Origin: SB11 sp965249955
GTDB lineage: Bacteria > Bacteroidota > Bacteroidia > UBA8524
DNA: 64,000 nucleotides
NCBI GenBank assembly: GCA_965249955.1
Contig: OZ252261.1
Coordinates: 3,100,001 to 3,164,000 of the forward strand
Direction: 5' to 3'
Shown: positions 34,054-43,397 of the stretch, in pieces
How positions within the stretch are numbered: the first letter of the stretch is position 1
Layout of the letters: each line of letters opens with the position of its first letter
The notes under the pieces: generated by a model
The model's input: only the letters and a program-made list of their open reading frames with translations
What the model was told of the DNA's origin: nothing
The model's database searches: none
Program-made: the position numbers and the translations under genes

Positions 34054-35436
34054 TTAATTGTTTATTTGGTAGATAAAGTCAAGAATAGCTTGTTTGTCCA
34101 TCGGCTTCAATAAAATGCCTTTCACGCAATCGTATTGCGATGCTTTAATAGCGTACTCCATATTTATATTTTTGGTAAGTAAGTATACAGGCTTTTTGTT
34201 GGGTAGGGCAGTAACTTCATTTAAAAAATCCCAAACATTAATACCTGTAGTAATATCCAAAATTATCAAATCAGTATCTAGTACCTTGTCTCGCAACATT
34301 TCTAAAAGCTTAGTAACCATTTGATGTGATGTAGTTTCTACATCACTGGCATATCGCTCAAAGGTTTTTTTGTACACTATATGAAAAATTTTATCATCAC
34401 CAACCAAGCTCACTTTCTTAATTGGCGAATCGGCATTTAGTTTATAATTCGATGTATCGCCTATTAAAATTTGGTTAATCTCATGCACTACTTCGTCCAG
34501 TTGTTTCGATACCTTATCAAGCGAGTTGACAATTTCAGGGCTATACTCGTGCTTTAGTATTTCGGCTAACCCAAGTATTGAAGATAGGGGAGCACGCAAA
34601 CGATGTGAATTGAAAAAAGTATAATCAACCAATTTTTGGGTTTGCTCTTGTATTTTTAGTTCGTTTAGTTTTTTATCGTTTATATCGGCTACAATACCTA
34701 CAACTCTTAGGACATTTCCTTCACTATCCCTATCAATAACCATCCCCTCACTATGTACCCATATATAATTTCCATTTTTGGTTTTCAGCCTAAACTCATC
34801 ACTGTACCTATCATTTTTTGATGTTACAAAATCATCCCAAATGGTAATAGCTACATCTGAGTCATCAGGGTGCAAATCGGCCTGCCAATTTTCAAGGCTA
34901 GGTGTAAAAGCACCATACTCATAGCCCAGTAAGGCATAATATTCATCACTATAAAAAGTTTCGTCTACTACGGTATTCCATTCCCACATACCTTGTTTCG
35001 AAACTTGCATAGCAAGGTTTAAGCGTTGTAGGTTTTCATTAAAAAGCTCTTCTTTACTATTTCTTTTCGATAAGTTTCGTATAAGCCCGAAATAATACGG
35101 TTTACTGTTATTCAAAAAAAATCGGGTAAGTCGTAACTCAACTGATATTGTTTTTTCATTGGCAGAGTTTATCAACCATGTAAATATGTGGTATTCTCTT
35201 TTTTTGCTATTGCTAAATATTTCTTTTACTGATAACTGGGGGATGGTTACAGAAGATAAATCGTCAAATTTTTTCTCAAGTAATTGTTGTTTGCTATATC
35301 CGGTAAGCAAACAAAAAGAATTATTAAGCATAATAAATCGCTCGTCATCACACCAAAACAAAGGAATTTCAGAGTGTTCAAAGGTTTCATCTATTATAGC
35401 ATAACGATGTTCTGTATCTTCAGTAGTAAATAGCAC
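34054..35436 (-). CDS. PAS-PAS-HisKA-receiver signalling protein without kinase ATPase domain
   Basis: The 460-residue cytoplasmic protein has PAS 1 at about 13-125, PAS 2 (PAS_3 type) at about 137-255, and a HisKA-like dimer helix with H278 in NSHRLRAPLSSILGL (about 268-328). A receiver domain follows directly (about 340-460), with the acidic pair D347/D348, phospho-site D394, T421 and K444 (LLKPMD). The HATPase_c domain that should stand between HisKA and REC is absent: N, G1, F and G2 boxes are not seen. It may act as a phosphotransfer intermediate. It sits upstream of the ABC genes on the same strand. Confidence 0.82.
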   Translation of the reverse strand: MLFTTEDTEHRYAIIDETFEHSEIPLFWCDDERFIMLNNSFCLLTGYSKQQLLEKKFDDLSSVTIPQLSVKEIFSNSKKREYHIFTWLINSANEKTISVELRLTRFFLNNSKPYYFGLIRNLSKRNSKEELFNENLQRLNLAMQVSKQGMWEWNTVVDETFYSDEYYALLGYEYGAFTPSLENWQADLHPDDSDVAITIWDDFVTSKNDRYSDEFRLKTKNGNYIWVHSEGMVIDRDSEGNVLRVVGIVADINDKKLNELKIQEQTQKLVDYTFFNSHRLRAPLSSILGLAEILKHEYSPEIVNSLDKVSKQLDEVVHEINQILIGDTSNYKLNADSPIKKVSLVGDDKIFHIVYKKTFERYASDVETTSHQMVTKLLEMLRDKVLDTDLIILDITTGINVWDFLNEVTALPNKKPVYLLTKNINMEYAIKASQYDCVKGILLKPMDKQAILDFIYQINN

Positions 35437-35620
35437 AATGAAAGAATTTAAATTACAATATATGGAAAACTGATTATAGTGTTAAATAAAAAATGAGCGT
35501 TGAAAATTTTTTGAGTAAGAAAATTTAAAACGGTATAAAATTGTTACTTAAAAAAAGATTTACGGTACAATACTTGATTTTTACATAGAAACGTTAAATT
35601 TCACCCCAATTAGGACGAAT

Positions 35621-38239
35621 ATGGCAGACATTAGTGAATATAAGTTTAGAGATATAAAGGTTTTTGGCTCGACTGAGTGGTTGGCTAACAATGAAAAAAA
35701 CTATCGTTTGGTATACGACGAAAGCGAGGTAGGCTATATATACTGCGAGATTTCGTTGTTTAACAAACTTTTTGATGAAGAAGATTGGGATTTGAAGATG
35801 GAGCTAAAATGCTTCTCGGCTGATAACAAAGAGGTGTGTTTGTTAAATTGTGACAGGCGCATACGCAAGGAAGATAATATAGTTTTTGTGCGCGAAGGTT
35901 GGGGCGTAAAAGAAATTGGCGGCTATTGGAAACGTGGCAGCTACCGTTGGGAAGCGCACGTGAACGGGAAATTTATTGCCGAAAAACATTTTTATGTTGA
36001 AAAAGAAGGCATAGTAACCGAAAGCCACAACCCATACTTTAAGTTGGAAACACTTAAACTATACGAAGGCCCTGATAGCAACGTAAAACCTAAAGACCGT
36101 AAATACCTTAAAACATTTTACGGTGCTGATGCACGCTATATATGGGGCGAGTTTACTGCCGAAAATTTGGTAAAAAACTACGACTATTGGGCGTGCGAGC
36201 TAATTTTTCAATTTAAAACACATACAGGGCAGCTTATAGGCAAAATTGATAAGCTACTGTTTGTATATCCCCAAGACGATAAGATAGTATGCACAGTAGG
36301 CTGGGGAAGTGAAACCAAAGGTACTTGGAACAACGATACTTACTACATTGACATTTTGTTTATGGATGAGTTGGTAGCTAAAGTGCCTTTTAAAGTTGGC
36401 TACGATTATGAAGATGCCGAAGAAGAAGATTTTGAGCTGCAACCACCAACTGTTGTAGAGCGTCAAGCCCGAAAAGAAGAAGTAGAAGCCGCAGCAAAAA
36501 GCAATGAAACCCTTGAAGATGTGATGAAAGAGTTTCAGGGTTTAATTGGTTTAGGCCCCATCAAAAAAAGGGTGCTTGAGTATACCAGTTACCTAAACTT
36601 TATAAAACTGCGTAAGCAAAAGGGCTTAAAAGATACCGACAAAGTGGTATTGCACGCTGTATTTAAAGGAAACCCCGGTACAGGTAAAACCACAGTAGCC
36701 CGTATGTTGGGTAAAATATACAAGCAAATGGGCTTGCTAAGTAAAGGCCATGTGCACGAGGTAGATAGGGGCGATTTGGTTGCAGAGTATATTGGACAAA
36801 CAGCACCTAAAACCAAAGAAGCCATTAAAAAAGCCAAAGGCGGTATATTGTTTATAGACGAAGCCTATGCTTTGTCTCGTAAAGATGATGACAGCAAAGA
36901 TTTCGGTCGTGAAGCAATAGAAGTGTTGTTAAAAGAAATGAGCGACGGTACCGGCGATTTGGCAGTTGTGGTGGCAGGTTACCCCGATCAAATGGATTCG
37001 TTTATCAACTCAAACCCAGGGTTAAAATCAAGGTTCAACATTGTATTTGATTTTCCTGATTATGTACCGCAAGAGCTATTGGAAATAGCCGACTACGCTG
37101 CGGGAAAACGAGGCATATTGCTTAGTGGATTGGCTAAAGACTATATGTACCGCAAATTGGTTGATGAGTACAGAGATAGAAACAAAGCGTTTGGTAATGC
37201 CCGTTTAGTAAACTCGTTGATAGACGAAGCTAAAATAAACCTAGGCTTACGTATAATGAAGATGAAAGACCCTCAACTATTAAGCGAGGAAGAATTATCG
37301 ACTGTACAAATAGAAGACGTTGAAAAAATTGATGCACCAAGAGCTAAAAGCCTTGCCGATATACCTATTGACGAAGATTTACTTCGCGAATCGTTGGGCA
37401 AGCTAAAAGCTATGGTGGGACTAACCAACATAAAAGAAGAGATAGACGAGTTGGTGAAATTGGTTCGCTTTTACCGCGAAACAGGTAAAGATTTCCGCAA
37501 ATCGTTCTCACTGCATACTGTGTTTACAGGAAACCCCGGTACAGGTAAAACCACTGTTGCCCGTATTTTGGCACAGGTATACAAAGCATTGGGAATACTT
37601 GAACGCGGACACATGGTTGAGACTGATAGGCAAGGTATGGTGGGTGGTTATATAGGCCAAACAGCCATAAAAACCGCCGAACTTATTGACAGTGCTATGG
37701 GTGGCGTATTGTTTATTGACGAGGCGTATGCGCTAACCGAAGGCGGAGGAAGTGATTATGGTAGAGAAGCGGTAGAAACGCTGTTAAAACGCATGGAAGA
37801 CCGTCGTGGTGAGTTTGTGGTGATAGCAGCAGGGTATACTCAAAATATGACCTTCTTTTTAGAGTCTAACCCCGGTTTGAAGTCTCGTTTTGATCGTATT
37901 TTCCATTTTGAGGATTATAACGAGCACGATTTAATGGATATAGCCCAAATGTTGTTTAAAGACAACGGTGTGCAGTTGGATAAAAAAGCAAAAGCACACT
38001 TGCAAGGCTATTTTGGTTATATATTATCTAGCAAAGATAAATATTTTGGAAACGGACGCGAAGTGCGTAAGGTAGTAGAGCAAACAGTGAAAAACCAACA
38101 TTTGCGCTTAAGCCAAACTGCACAGGAAGATCGTAACCAAAAAATGATAGAAACCATTACCATAAAAGATGTTGAAGATTTTGGCCCTGAAAGAAACCAA
38201 GCGGCCAACCCAAGCAGCGGTATAGGGTTTAAAAAATAA
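35621..38239 (+). CDS. Double AAA+ ATPase (CbxX/CfxQ type) with duplicated N-terminal domain
   Basis: The protein has 872 residues. Two related beta-rich domains (about 1-130 and 140-265), both with a GWG...G.W motif, are followed by an acidic linker. AAA domain 1 has Walker A GNPGTGKTTVARMLG (about 350-364) and Walker B GILFIDEAYAL. AAA domain 2 repeats GNPGTGKTTVARILA (about 637-651) and GVLFIDEAYAL. Both look active. CbxX proteins remodel protein targets; single-domain members activate RuBisCO, which is not expected here. The barrel gene starts 8 bp downstream. Confidence 0.9.
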   Translation: MADISEYKFRDIKVFGSTEWLANNEKNYRLVYDESEVGYIYCEISLFNKLFDEEDWDLKMELKCFSADNKEVCLLNCDRRIRKEDNIVFVREGWGVKEIGGYWKRGSYRWEAHVNGKFIAEKHFYVEKEGIVTESHNPYFKLETLKLYEGPDSNVKPKDRKYLKTFYGADARYIWGEFTAENLVKNYDYWACELIFQFKTHTGQLIGKIDKLLFVYPQDDKIVCTVGWGSETKGTWNNDTYYIDILFMDELVAKVPFKVGYDYEDAEEEDFELQPPTVVERQARKEEVEAAAKSNETLEDVMKEFQGLIGLGPIKKRVLEYTSYLNFIKLRKQKGLKDTDKVVLHAVFKGNPGTGKTTVARMLGKIYKQMGLLSKGHVHEVDRGDLVAEYIGQTAPKTKEAIKKAKGGILFIDEAYALSRKDDDSKDFGREAIEVLLKEMSDGTGDLAVVVAGYPDQMDSFINSNPGLKSRFNIVFDFPDYVPQELLEIADYAAGKRGILLSGLAKDYMYRKLVDEYRDRNKAFGNARLVNSLIDEAKINLGLRIMKMKDPQLLSEEELSTVQIEDVEKIDAPRAKSLADIPIDEDLLRESLGKLKAMVGLTNIKEEIDELVKLVRFYRETGKDFRKSFSLHTVFTGNPGTGKTTVARILAQVYKALGILERGHMVETDRQGMVGGYIGQTAIKTAELIDSAMGGVLFIDEAYALTEGGGSDYGREAVETLLKRMEDRRGEFVVIAAGYTQNMTFFLESNPGLKSRFDRIFHFEDYNEHDLMDIAQMLFKDNGVQLDKKAKAHLQGYFGYILSSKDKYFGNGREVRKVVEQTVKNQHLRLSQTAQEDRNQKMIETITIKDVEDFGPERNQAANPSSGIGFKK

Positions 38240-38247
38240 CTACTAAT

Positions 38248-39030
38248 TTGAAGATAAAATATATATGCCTGCTAACACTACTGCTGTGTAGCAGGCATTT
38301 TTTGTATGCCCAAACCGATACCAATGAGGTGTACATTGCTAAAGACTTTACCACCTACACATCATTTTTGCAGTTTAGTTTAGGTAATAATTTACCTATC
38401 GGCGCTTATGGGAGTAGTAAACACCCTTTTAATAGCAGTTTTGCAAGTGCAGCAGAACCAATGGGTATTTGTGTAAATGCCAAGTACGTTCAAAAACTAA
38501 AAAATCATTTTGGCTTAGAGGTTGGCATAGGTTTTTTTAGAAATAGGTTTAAGCCAAAAGATTTCGCTACAGCCTATATAAAAGAGACAGGCGATTCTGT
38601 GGGACCTGTGAATCCCTTTTTGTATGAGCATTTTAATGTGTTTTTTGGGGGAAATTACAACATTGCCTTTAAAGACTTTTTACTTTCAGCCAATATAGGG
38701 ATGGGTGTGTTGTATACAAAAAGGCTGGGTAAAGATGGGGAAGGAGAGGGGGTGTCAATCTCAAAAGGGGTTAATAGTTCTGCCAATAGCTTTAAGGGAG
38801 GTAGTTTATACATTCCAAAGTCTTATATGCCCATGTTTTATAGTGGTGTAGCTTTTAAATATAACTTAGGTAATGAATTTTTTATCACAGGCAATTGCGA
38901 TTTTATCTACTCGTTATATAGAATAGAGTTAATTGAAGAGGGTTGGAGAATACCCAGAACTACTTACCTTAAAACAAACTTAAGTATCACTAATCTTGCC
39001 TGTTCAGTAGGTTTGGGAACACTTTTTTAG
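38248..39030 (+). CDS. Outer-membrane beta-barrel protein (TTG start)
   Basis: The protein has 260 residues. The signal peptide (KIKYICLLTLLLCSRHFLYAQ) only exists if translation begins at TTG 38248; the next methionine is far inside. Strands with aromatic ends (FGLEVGIGFF, HFNVFFGGNYNIAF, SLACSVGLGTLF-type end) suggest a barrel. It is 8 bp after the AAA+ gene, so co-transcribed, perhaps a coupled pair. Function is unknown. Confidence 0.7.
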   Translation: MKIKYICLLTLLLCSRHFLYAQTDTNEVYIAKDFTTYTSFLQFSLGNNLPIGAYGSSKHPFNSSFASAAEPMGICVNAKYVQKLKNHFGLEVGIGFFRNRFKPKDFATAYIKETGDSVGPVNPFLYEHFNVFFGGNYNIAFKDFLLSANIGMGVLYTKRLGKDGEGEGVSISKGVNSSANSFKGGSLYIPKSYMPMFYSGVAFKYNLGNEFFITGNCDFIYSLYRIELIEEGWRIPRTTYLKTNLSITNLACSVGLGTLF

Positions 39031-39036
39031 GTTTGT

Positions 39037-39489
39037 CTACTTTGCCTTAAAGGTGAGGATAAATTGTAGAGGGTTGCCCATATAGGTAGTGTTTTGAGTT
39101 ACCTTTAGTTTATCAGTAGTTAGGCTGTCGATGCTTAAATCAAACGAGTCTTTTGGTGTTATCCAACGCATTTTAGTTTCATTTTCAATAAATAGCCAAG
39201 TACGGTTTTCATTTTTTGTTTCCGACGAGCTGCATTTATTCAAACCAAAATTAAGCACAAACCGTCCATCACTATAAAAACTATACGTATTATCGGTTTC
39301 GCACACTTGCAATACTTGGTTACCATTTAGCAGGGTAGAGGTAAGTACCCAATCTTTATAACTATTGTTGGTAAGCAACTCTGTTTTACTTTTTGTTTTA
39401 GTATTTGCGGGGGTATTATCCTCGTCTTTTTTACACTGGGTAAATAGTACCAACAGCATGGCAAAGGCAGTAAGTAAAGTTTGTTTCAT
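39037..39489 (-). CDS. Small lipoprotein of unknown function
   Basis: The 150-residue protein has a lipoprotein signal peptide (MKQTLLTAFAMLLVLFTQC, lipobox LFTQC). The mature part (YKDWVLTSTLLNGNQV...YSFYSDGRFVLNFG...RTWLFIENETKMRW) has the pattern of the lipocalin-like DUF4923/5004 group in Bacteroidota. It ends 6 bp from the stop of the converging barrel gene. Confidence 0.75.
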   Translation of the reverse strand: MKQTLLTAFAMLLVLFTQCKKDEDNTPANTKTKSKTELLTNNSYKDWVLTSTLLNGNQVLQVCETDNTYSFYSDGRFVLNFGLNKCSSSETKNENRTWLFIENETKMRWITPKDSFDLSIDSLTTDKLKVTQNTTYMGNPLQFILTFKAK

Positions 39490-39543
39490 AAGTTTTTAGC
39501 TTTGAACTGTTCTCCATTAACGAAATTTTTCAGCCAAAGGTTT

Positions 39544-39579
39544 AAAAACAAAAAATCCCCTACTGTACAGTAAGGGATT
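39544..39579 (-). terminator. Terminator of pnp
   Basis: On the minus strand the stem AATCCCTTACTG/CAGTAGGGGATT is followed by TTTTTTGTTTTT. Confidence 0.85.
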
Positions 39580-39609
39580 CTAAAGTATAGATTACTATAT
39601 AGTTACAAA

Positions 39610-42021
39610 CTACATATCATCAAATTTGTAAGCATCGTCAGTAGCAGGATTGTTGTTGCTTTTGTTGTCGTTAGAAGGGTTAGAGCGATTATCGCGATTA
39701 TCACGGTCACGGTTATCACGTCGGTCTCCACCACGGTTGTCGCGATTATCACGACCTCCGCCACGGTTATCACGTCCACCACCACGATTGTCTCTACCTC
39801 TGCTATCACCACGTCCACGGTCTCCACCACGGTCGCGGCTTTCACGGCGTTCGCGTTGCTCACGTATTTCCTCTTCAGTAGGCTCAGGCATACCTTCAGG
39901 GCGTGGAAGCAATACTTTACGGCTTAGGCGGTATTTACCACTTCTTTTATCAACCTCTATCAACTGCACTTTTACTTCTTCACCGTCTTCAAACACACCT
40001 TCCATACTAGGTAGTTTTTTCCAGCTTATTTCACTTATGTGCAATAAACCGTCTTTACCCGGTAAAAACTCAATAAACGCACCAAAGTCGGTAATGGTTT
40101 TCACCTTACCTTCATACACTTTACCCACTTCAGGTACAGCTATTATACCATTTACAATGGCTATAGCTTTTTCCATACCTTCTTGGTTGGCACTGGCTAT
40201 TTCAACAATACCTTTACCTTCAACTTCTGTAATAGAAATTGATGTTCCGGTTTCTTTTTGTATGCCTTGTATCATTTTACCACCCGGGCCAATAATAGCA
40301 CCAATAAACTCACCTTCAACCTCTATGCGCACAATGCGTGGGGTGTGAGGTTTGTAATCAGCAGCAGGCTCAGAAATGGTTTTGCGCATTTCGTTTAGTA
40401 TGTGCAAACGACCTTCTTTGGCTTGTAAAAGTGCTTCTTCTACAATTTCCCAACGCAAGCCGTCGATTTTTATATCCATTTGCACAGCAGTAATACCGTT
40501 TTCGGTACCTACTACTTTAAAATCCATATCACCTAGGTGATCTTCATCACCTAAAATGTCTGAAAGTATAGAGTAGTTGCTGGTTTTATCATCAGAGATA
40601 AGCCCCATAGCTATACCCGATACCATGCGTTTTACTTTTATACCTGCATCCATTAGTGCCATACAGCCTGCACAAACAGTAGCCATTGATGATGACCCGT
40701 TTGACTCTAATATATCTGATACTACACGTATTACGTATGGGTTATCTTCGGTTGCTGGCAATACTTTGCGTATACCGCGCATAGCAAGGTTTCCGTGTCC
40801 AATCTCACGACGGGCAGGGCCTCTGTTAGGTTTTACTTCACCAGTTGAAAAACCTGGGAAGTTGTAGTGTAGCATAAAACGGTTGTAGCCACTGTGCATA
40901 GGGCTATCCAGCATTTGCTCGTCAAGTTTGCTACCTAAAGTAACACTGGTTAACGCTTGGGTTTCACCCCTTGTAAATACTGCTGAACCGTGTGCTGATG
41001 GAAGGTAGTTTACCTCGCTCCATATTGGGCGCACTTGGTTTAGTTTACGGCCATCAAGACGTGTTTTTTCGTTCAATACCATATTACGCATAGCGTAGTA
41101 TTGCACATCTTTAAAGTATTTTTTTACTAATCCTTTTACTACATCAGTAGTATCTTCAGGCATAGCATCAACATACTCGGTCAAAATTTCGCTAAATGCT
41201 TTGCTGCGTACTTTTTTGTCGGCAGGCACTTTAGCTACTTCGTACACTTTATCGTAAAGGTCGGCGTGAACTTTCTTTTTAAGTTCCTCGTCGTTCACTT
41301 CGTGAGAGTATTCAAGGGTTGGTTTGCGACCACCAAGCATATCACAAAGCTCAAGCTGTGCTTGGCAGTGTTTTTTAATGGCTTCGTGAGCAAATTTTAA
41401 TGCTTCAACTAAATCAGTTTCAGATATTTCGCTCATTTCACCCTCAACCATGTTTATATCTTTCATGGTACCGGCTACAATAATGTCAATATCGCTGCGC
41501 TCTATTTCATCTTTGTAGGGGTTAATAACAAATTTACCGTCAACACGTCCTACGCGCACTTCGCTCATCGGGCCGTTAAAAGGTAAATCAGTAAGCATTA
41601 TAGCCGCAGAAGCTGCTAATGCCACTAAACAGTCGGGCATTATATTTTGGTCTGACGATATAAGGCTAAGGGCTATTTGAGTATCGGCGTGGTAATCCTC
41701 GGCAAAAAGCGGGCGGATAGCACGGTCTACCAAACGGCAAATAAGTATTTCGTAATCCGATAAACGGGCTTCACGTTTTAAGAAACCTCCGGGTATGCGA
41801 CCCACAGAGGCAAATTTTTCTTGATAATCAACTGTAAGAGGAAGAAAGTCGGTACCTTCTTTTGCATCAGGTGCGGCTACACAGGTAGCCAAAATCATGG
41901 TATTGCCCATCTTGAGCACTACTGAACCGTTGGCTTGTTTGGCCAGTTTACCGGTCTCAATTTCAATTACTTTTCCGTCGCCAAAATCAATTTTCTTGGT
42001 AACTCCTAAGGTGTTGGACAT
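39610..42021 (-). CDS. pnp: Polyribonucleotide nucleotidyltransferase
   Basis: PNPase of 803 residues degrades RNA 3' to 5' by phosphorolysis. Two RNase PH domains (catalytic region around GDEDHLGDMDFKVVGTENGITAVQMDIK), a KH domain (IGAIIGPGGKMIQGIQKETG) and an S1 domain (GKVKTITDFGAFIEFLPGKDGLLHISEI) are present. About 79 extra residues form an R/G/D/N-rich tail (RDNRGGG-type repeats) ending in DDAYKFDDM. This tail is longer than in typical PNPase (about 700-720 residues) and should be disordered. rpsO lies just upstream, the classic rpsO-pnp order. Confidence 0.97.
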   Translation of the reverse strand: MSNTLGVTKKIDFGDGKVIEIETGKLAKQANGSVVLKMGNTMILATCVAAPDAKEGTDFLPLTVDYQEKFASVGRIPGGFLKREARLSDYEILICRLVDRAIRPLFAEDYHADTQIALSLISSDQNIMPDCLVALAASAAIMLTDLPFNGPMSEVRVGRVDGKFVINPYKDEIERSDIDIIVAGTMKDINMVEGEMSEISETDLVEALKFAHEAIKKHCQAQLELCDMLGGRKPTLEYSHEVNDEELKKKVHADLYDKVYEVAKVPADKKVRSKAFSEILTEYVDAMPEDTTDVVKGLVKKYFKDVQYYAMRNMVLNEKTRLDGRKLNQVRPIWSEVNYLPSAHGSAVFTRGETQALTSVTLGSKLDEQMLDSPMHSGYNRFMLHYNFPGFSTGEVKPNRGPARREIGHGNLAMRGIRKVLPATEDNPYVIRVVSDILESNGSSSMATVCAGCMALMDAGIKVKRMVSGIAMGLISDDKTSNYSILSDILGDEDHLGDMDFKVVGTENGITAVQMDIKIDGLRWEIVEEALLQAKEGRLHILNEMRKTISEPAADYKPHTPRIVRIEVEGEFIGAIIGPGGKMIQGIQKETGTSISITEVEGKGIVEIASANQEGMEKAIAIVNGIIAVPEVGKVYEGKVKTITDFGAFIEFLPGKDGLLHISEISWKKLPSMEGVFEDGEEVKVQLIEVDKRSGKYRLSRKVLLPRPEGMPEPTEEEIREQRERRESRDRGGDRGRGDSRGRDNRGGGRDNRGGGRDNRDNRGGDRRDNRDRDNRDNRSNPSNDNKSNNNPATDDAYKFDDM

Positions 42022-42049
42022 ATTATTTTTATATAAAGTGTATAAATAA

Positions 42050-42078
42050 CAAAAGCCTTATGGCGAATAAGGCTTTTG
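42050..42078 (-). other. Hairpin between rpsO and pnp
   Basis: CAAAAGCCTTA and its complement form a stem with a 7-base loop. On the minus strand it is followed by TTATTT only, so it may act as a weak terminator or an RNA-processing site, as the rpsO-pnp gap does in E. coli. Confidence 0.6.
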
Positions 42079-42116
42079 GGGTTAAATGCTATAAATGTAT
42101 CAAAACTATAAAGAAC

Positions 42117-42386
42117 TTATTTTCTGATTTTCAGTTCTTTTATAATAGCTCTGTAGCGGAAAATATCTTTCTTAGCTAAGTAGTCTAATAATGCACGGCG
42201 TTTACCTACCAGTTTTATAAGGCTTAACTCAGCCGAGAAATCTTTTTTGTTTTCTCTAAGGTGCTCAGTAATGTGTTGTATGCGGGCAGTAAAAAGTGCT
42301 ATCTGTCCTTCGGCACCACCTGTATTTGTATCAGCACCACCGTGTGTTTTAAATATTTCTTTCTTTACTTCTGAAGTAACTTGCAT
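42117..42386 (-). CDS. rpsO: 30S ribosomal protein S15
   Basis: S15 of 89 residues, the family's exact usual length when begun at the ATG at 42386 (MQVTSEVKKEIFKTHGG). Conserved parts include GGADTNTGGAEGQIALFTARI, LIKLVGKRRALLDYL and RYRAIIKELKIRK. It binds 16S rRNA early in assembly. The clear promoter at 42420-42451 supports this start. Confidence 0.97.
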   Translation of the reverse strand: MQVTSEVKKEIFKTHGGADTNTGGAEGQIALFTARIQHITEHLRENKKDFSAELSLIKLVGKRRALLDYLAKKDIFRYRAIIKELKIRK

Positions 42387-42419
42387 CGTATTACAGTTTA
42401 TCTCTTTTAAAATAGTGTG

Positions 42420-42451
42420 CAAAGATATTAAGAGTATAGTGATAAAGCAAA
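42420..42451 (-). promoter_or_regulatory. Promoter of rpsO
   Basis: On the minus strand TTTG (42451-42448) and TATCTTTG (42427-42420) are 20 bp apart. Transcription would begin near 42413, leaving a leader of about 27 nt. Confidence 0.75.
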
Positions 42452-42485
42452 CAATTGTTAATTATTGTTTACTTATAAAATACTA

Positions 42486-43346
42486 TTAACCTACCTTATA
42501 CACTTTATAGTTATAGTTGCCCTTTAGTGGTCTATGTTTTTGCAATATAGCGATATCAAAAATTTTATGGTGTGTATTTTTTTCTTTCACCTTATATCTT
42601 TTTTGTAATTGTTTGTTACGGGCTATTTTTTTAGCTGCATCTTCTTTTAGGCTAGGGTTGTATATGGCAGCTATATTGTAAAACAAAATTCCTCTCTCAA
42701 GCGAAAATGATTCGGATGTATGTTGCGCAGTCTCGTATATCACTTTTGCTAGTAGGGCATCGCCCAGTGGGGTAAAGGGCATACGCTCGTGCAATTGATA
42801 GTATACTTGCCTTAGTTTTTGTTCGATCTTTTTTGGAGGTACTGAGCCTAGTTTTAAAATATCGGCGTTTGCAAGTTGCTCAGGAGTGTATTTATTAAGT
42901 TTAGCTTCTAATATTTTTATATGCACCCATTCGCTGTTAAAGTGCGAACTGGGGTTTAATTCCACCCCACGTTTTATATATTTTAAGGCCGAATCGTTTT
43001 TGCCTGATAGCTCGTAGGCGGTGCCCAAGTTGGCAGCTATTGAATACTGGTTTGGATATTTTTGTATTAGTGCGGTAAAAACCTGCAATGCTTCGGGTGT
43101 GCAGCCTAGCTTTAGCAAATTTGCTCCATAGTCTGAATGTAGTTTGAAATCGTATTGTTGATTTAATGAGTTCTCAATTTCCTTAAGCCTGTTAATAATG
43201 GTTTTGGCATCAAAAGGCTCAAAGTAAAACTCATCATACTCTGTAAAATGTTTCTCTCCATGCGCATCAACGGTATACTCGTTTATGCAGGCATTAACAT
43301 GGTGATAAAGAGCGAGTATTAGTAAAAGAAGTAGTGTTTTTTTCAT
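42486..43346 (-). CDS. TPR-repeat protein, exported
   Basis: The protein has 286 residues. The ATG at 43346 gives a signal peptide (MKKTLLLLLILALYHHVNAC), and the cysteine in VNAC may make it a lipoprotein. TPR-type helices follow (LKLGCTPEALQVFTALIQKYP, ANLGTAYELSGKNDSALKYIKRG). It would mediate protein contacts in the periplasm. An earlier in-frame start at 43367 would spoil the signal peptide. Confidence 0.75.
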   Translation of the reverse strand: MKKTLLLLLILALYHHVNACINEYTVDAHGEKHFTEYDEFYFEPFDAKTIINRLKEIENSLNQQYDFKLHSDYGANLLKLGCTPEALQVFTALIQKYPNQYSIAANLGTAYELSGKNDSALKYIKRGVELNPSSHFNSEWVHIKILEAKLNKYTPEQLANADILKLGSVPPKKIEQKLRQVYYQLHERMPFTPLGDALLAKVIYETAQHTSESFSLERGILFYNIAAIYNPSLKEDAAKKIARNKQLQKRYKVKEKNTHHKIFDIAILQKHRPLKGNYNYKVYKVG

Positions 43347-43397
43347 AGGGTAAATGGTTAGTAGCATACAAACAAACGCTTTTCTCCATTTTTTATT

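Noticed and set aside
39650..40348. Long open frame opposite the pnp tail
   Set aside because: Arises from the repetitive Arg/Gly codons of PNPase on the other strand; its translation is Arg/Ser/Leu-rich low complexity.
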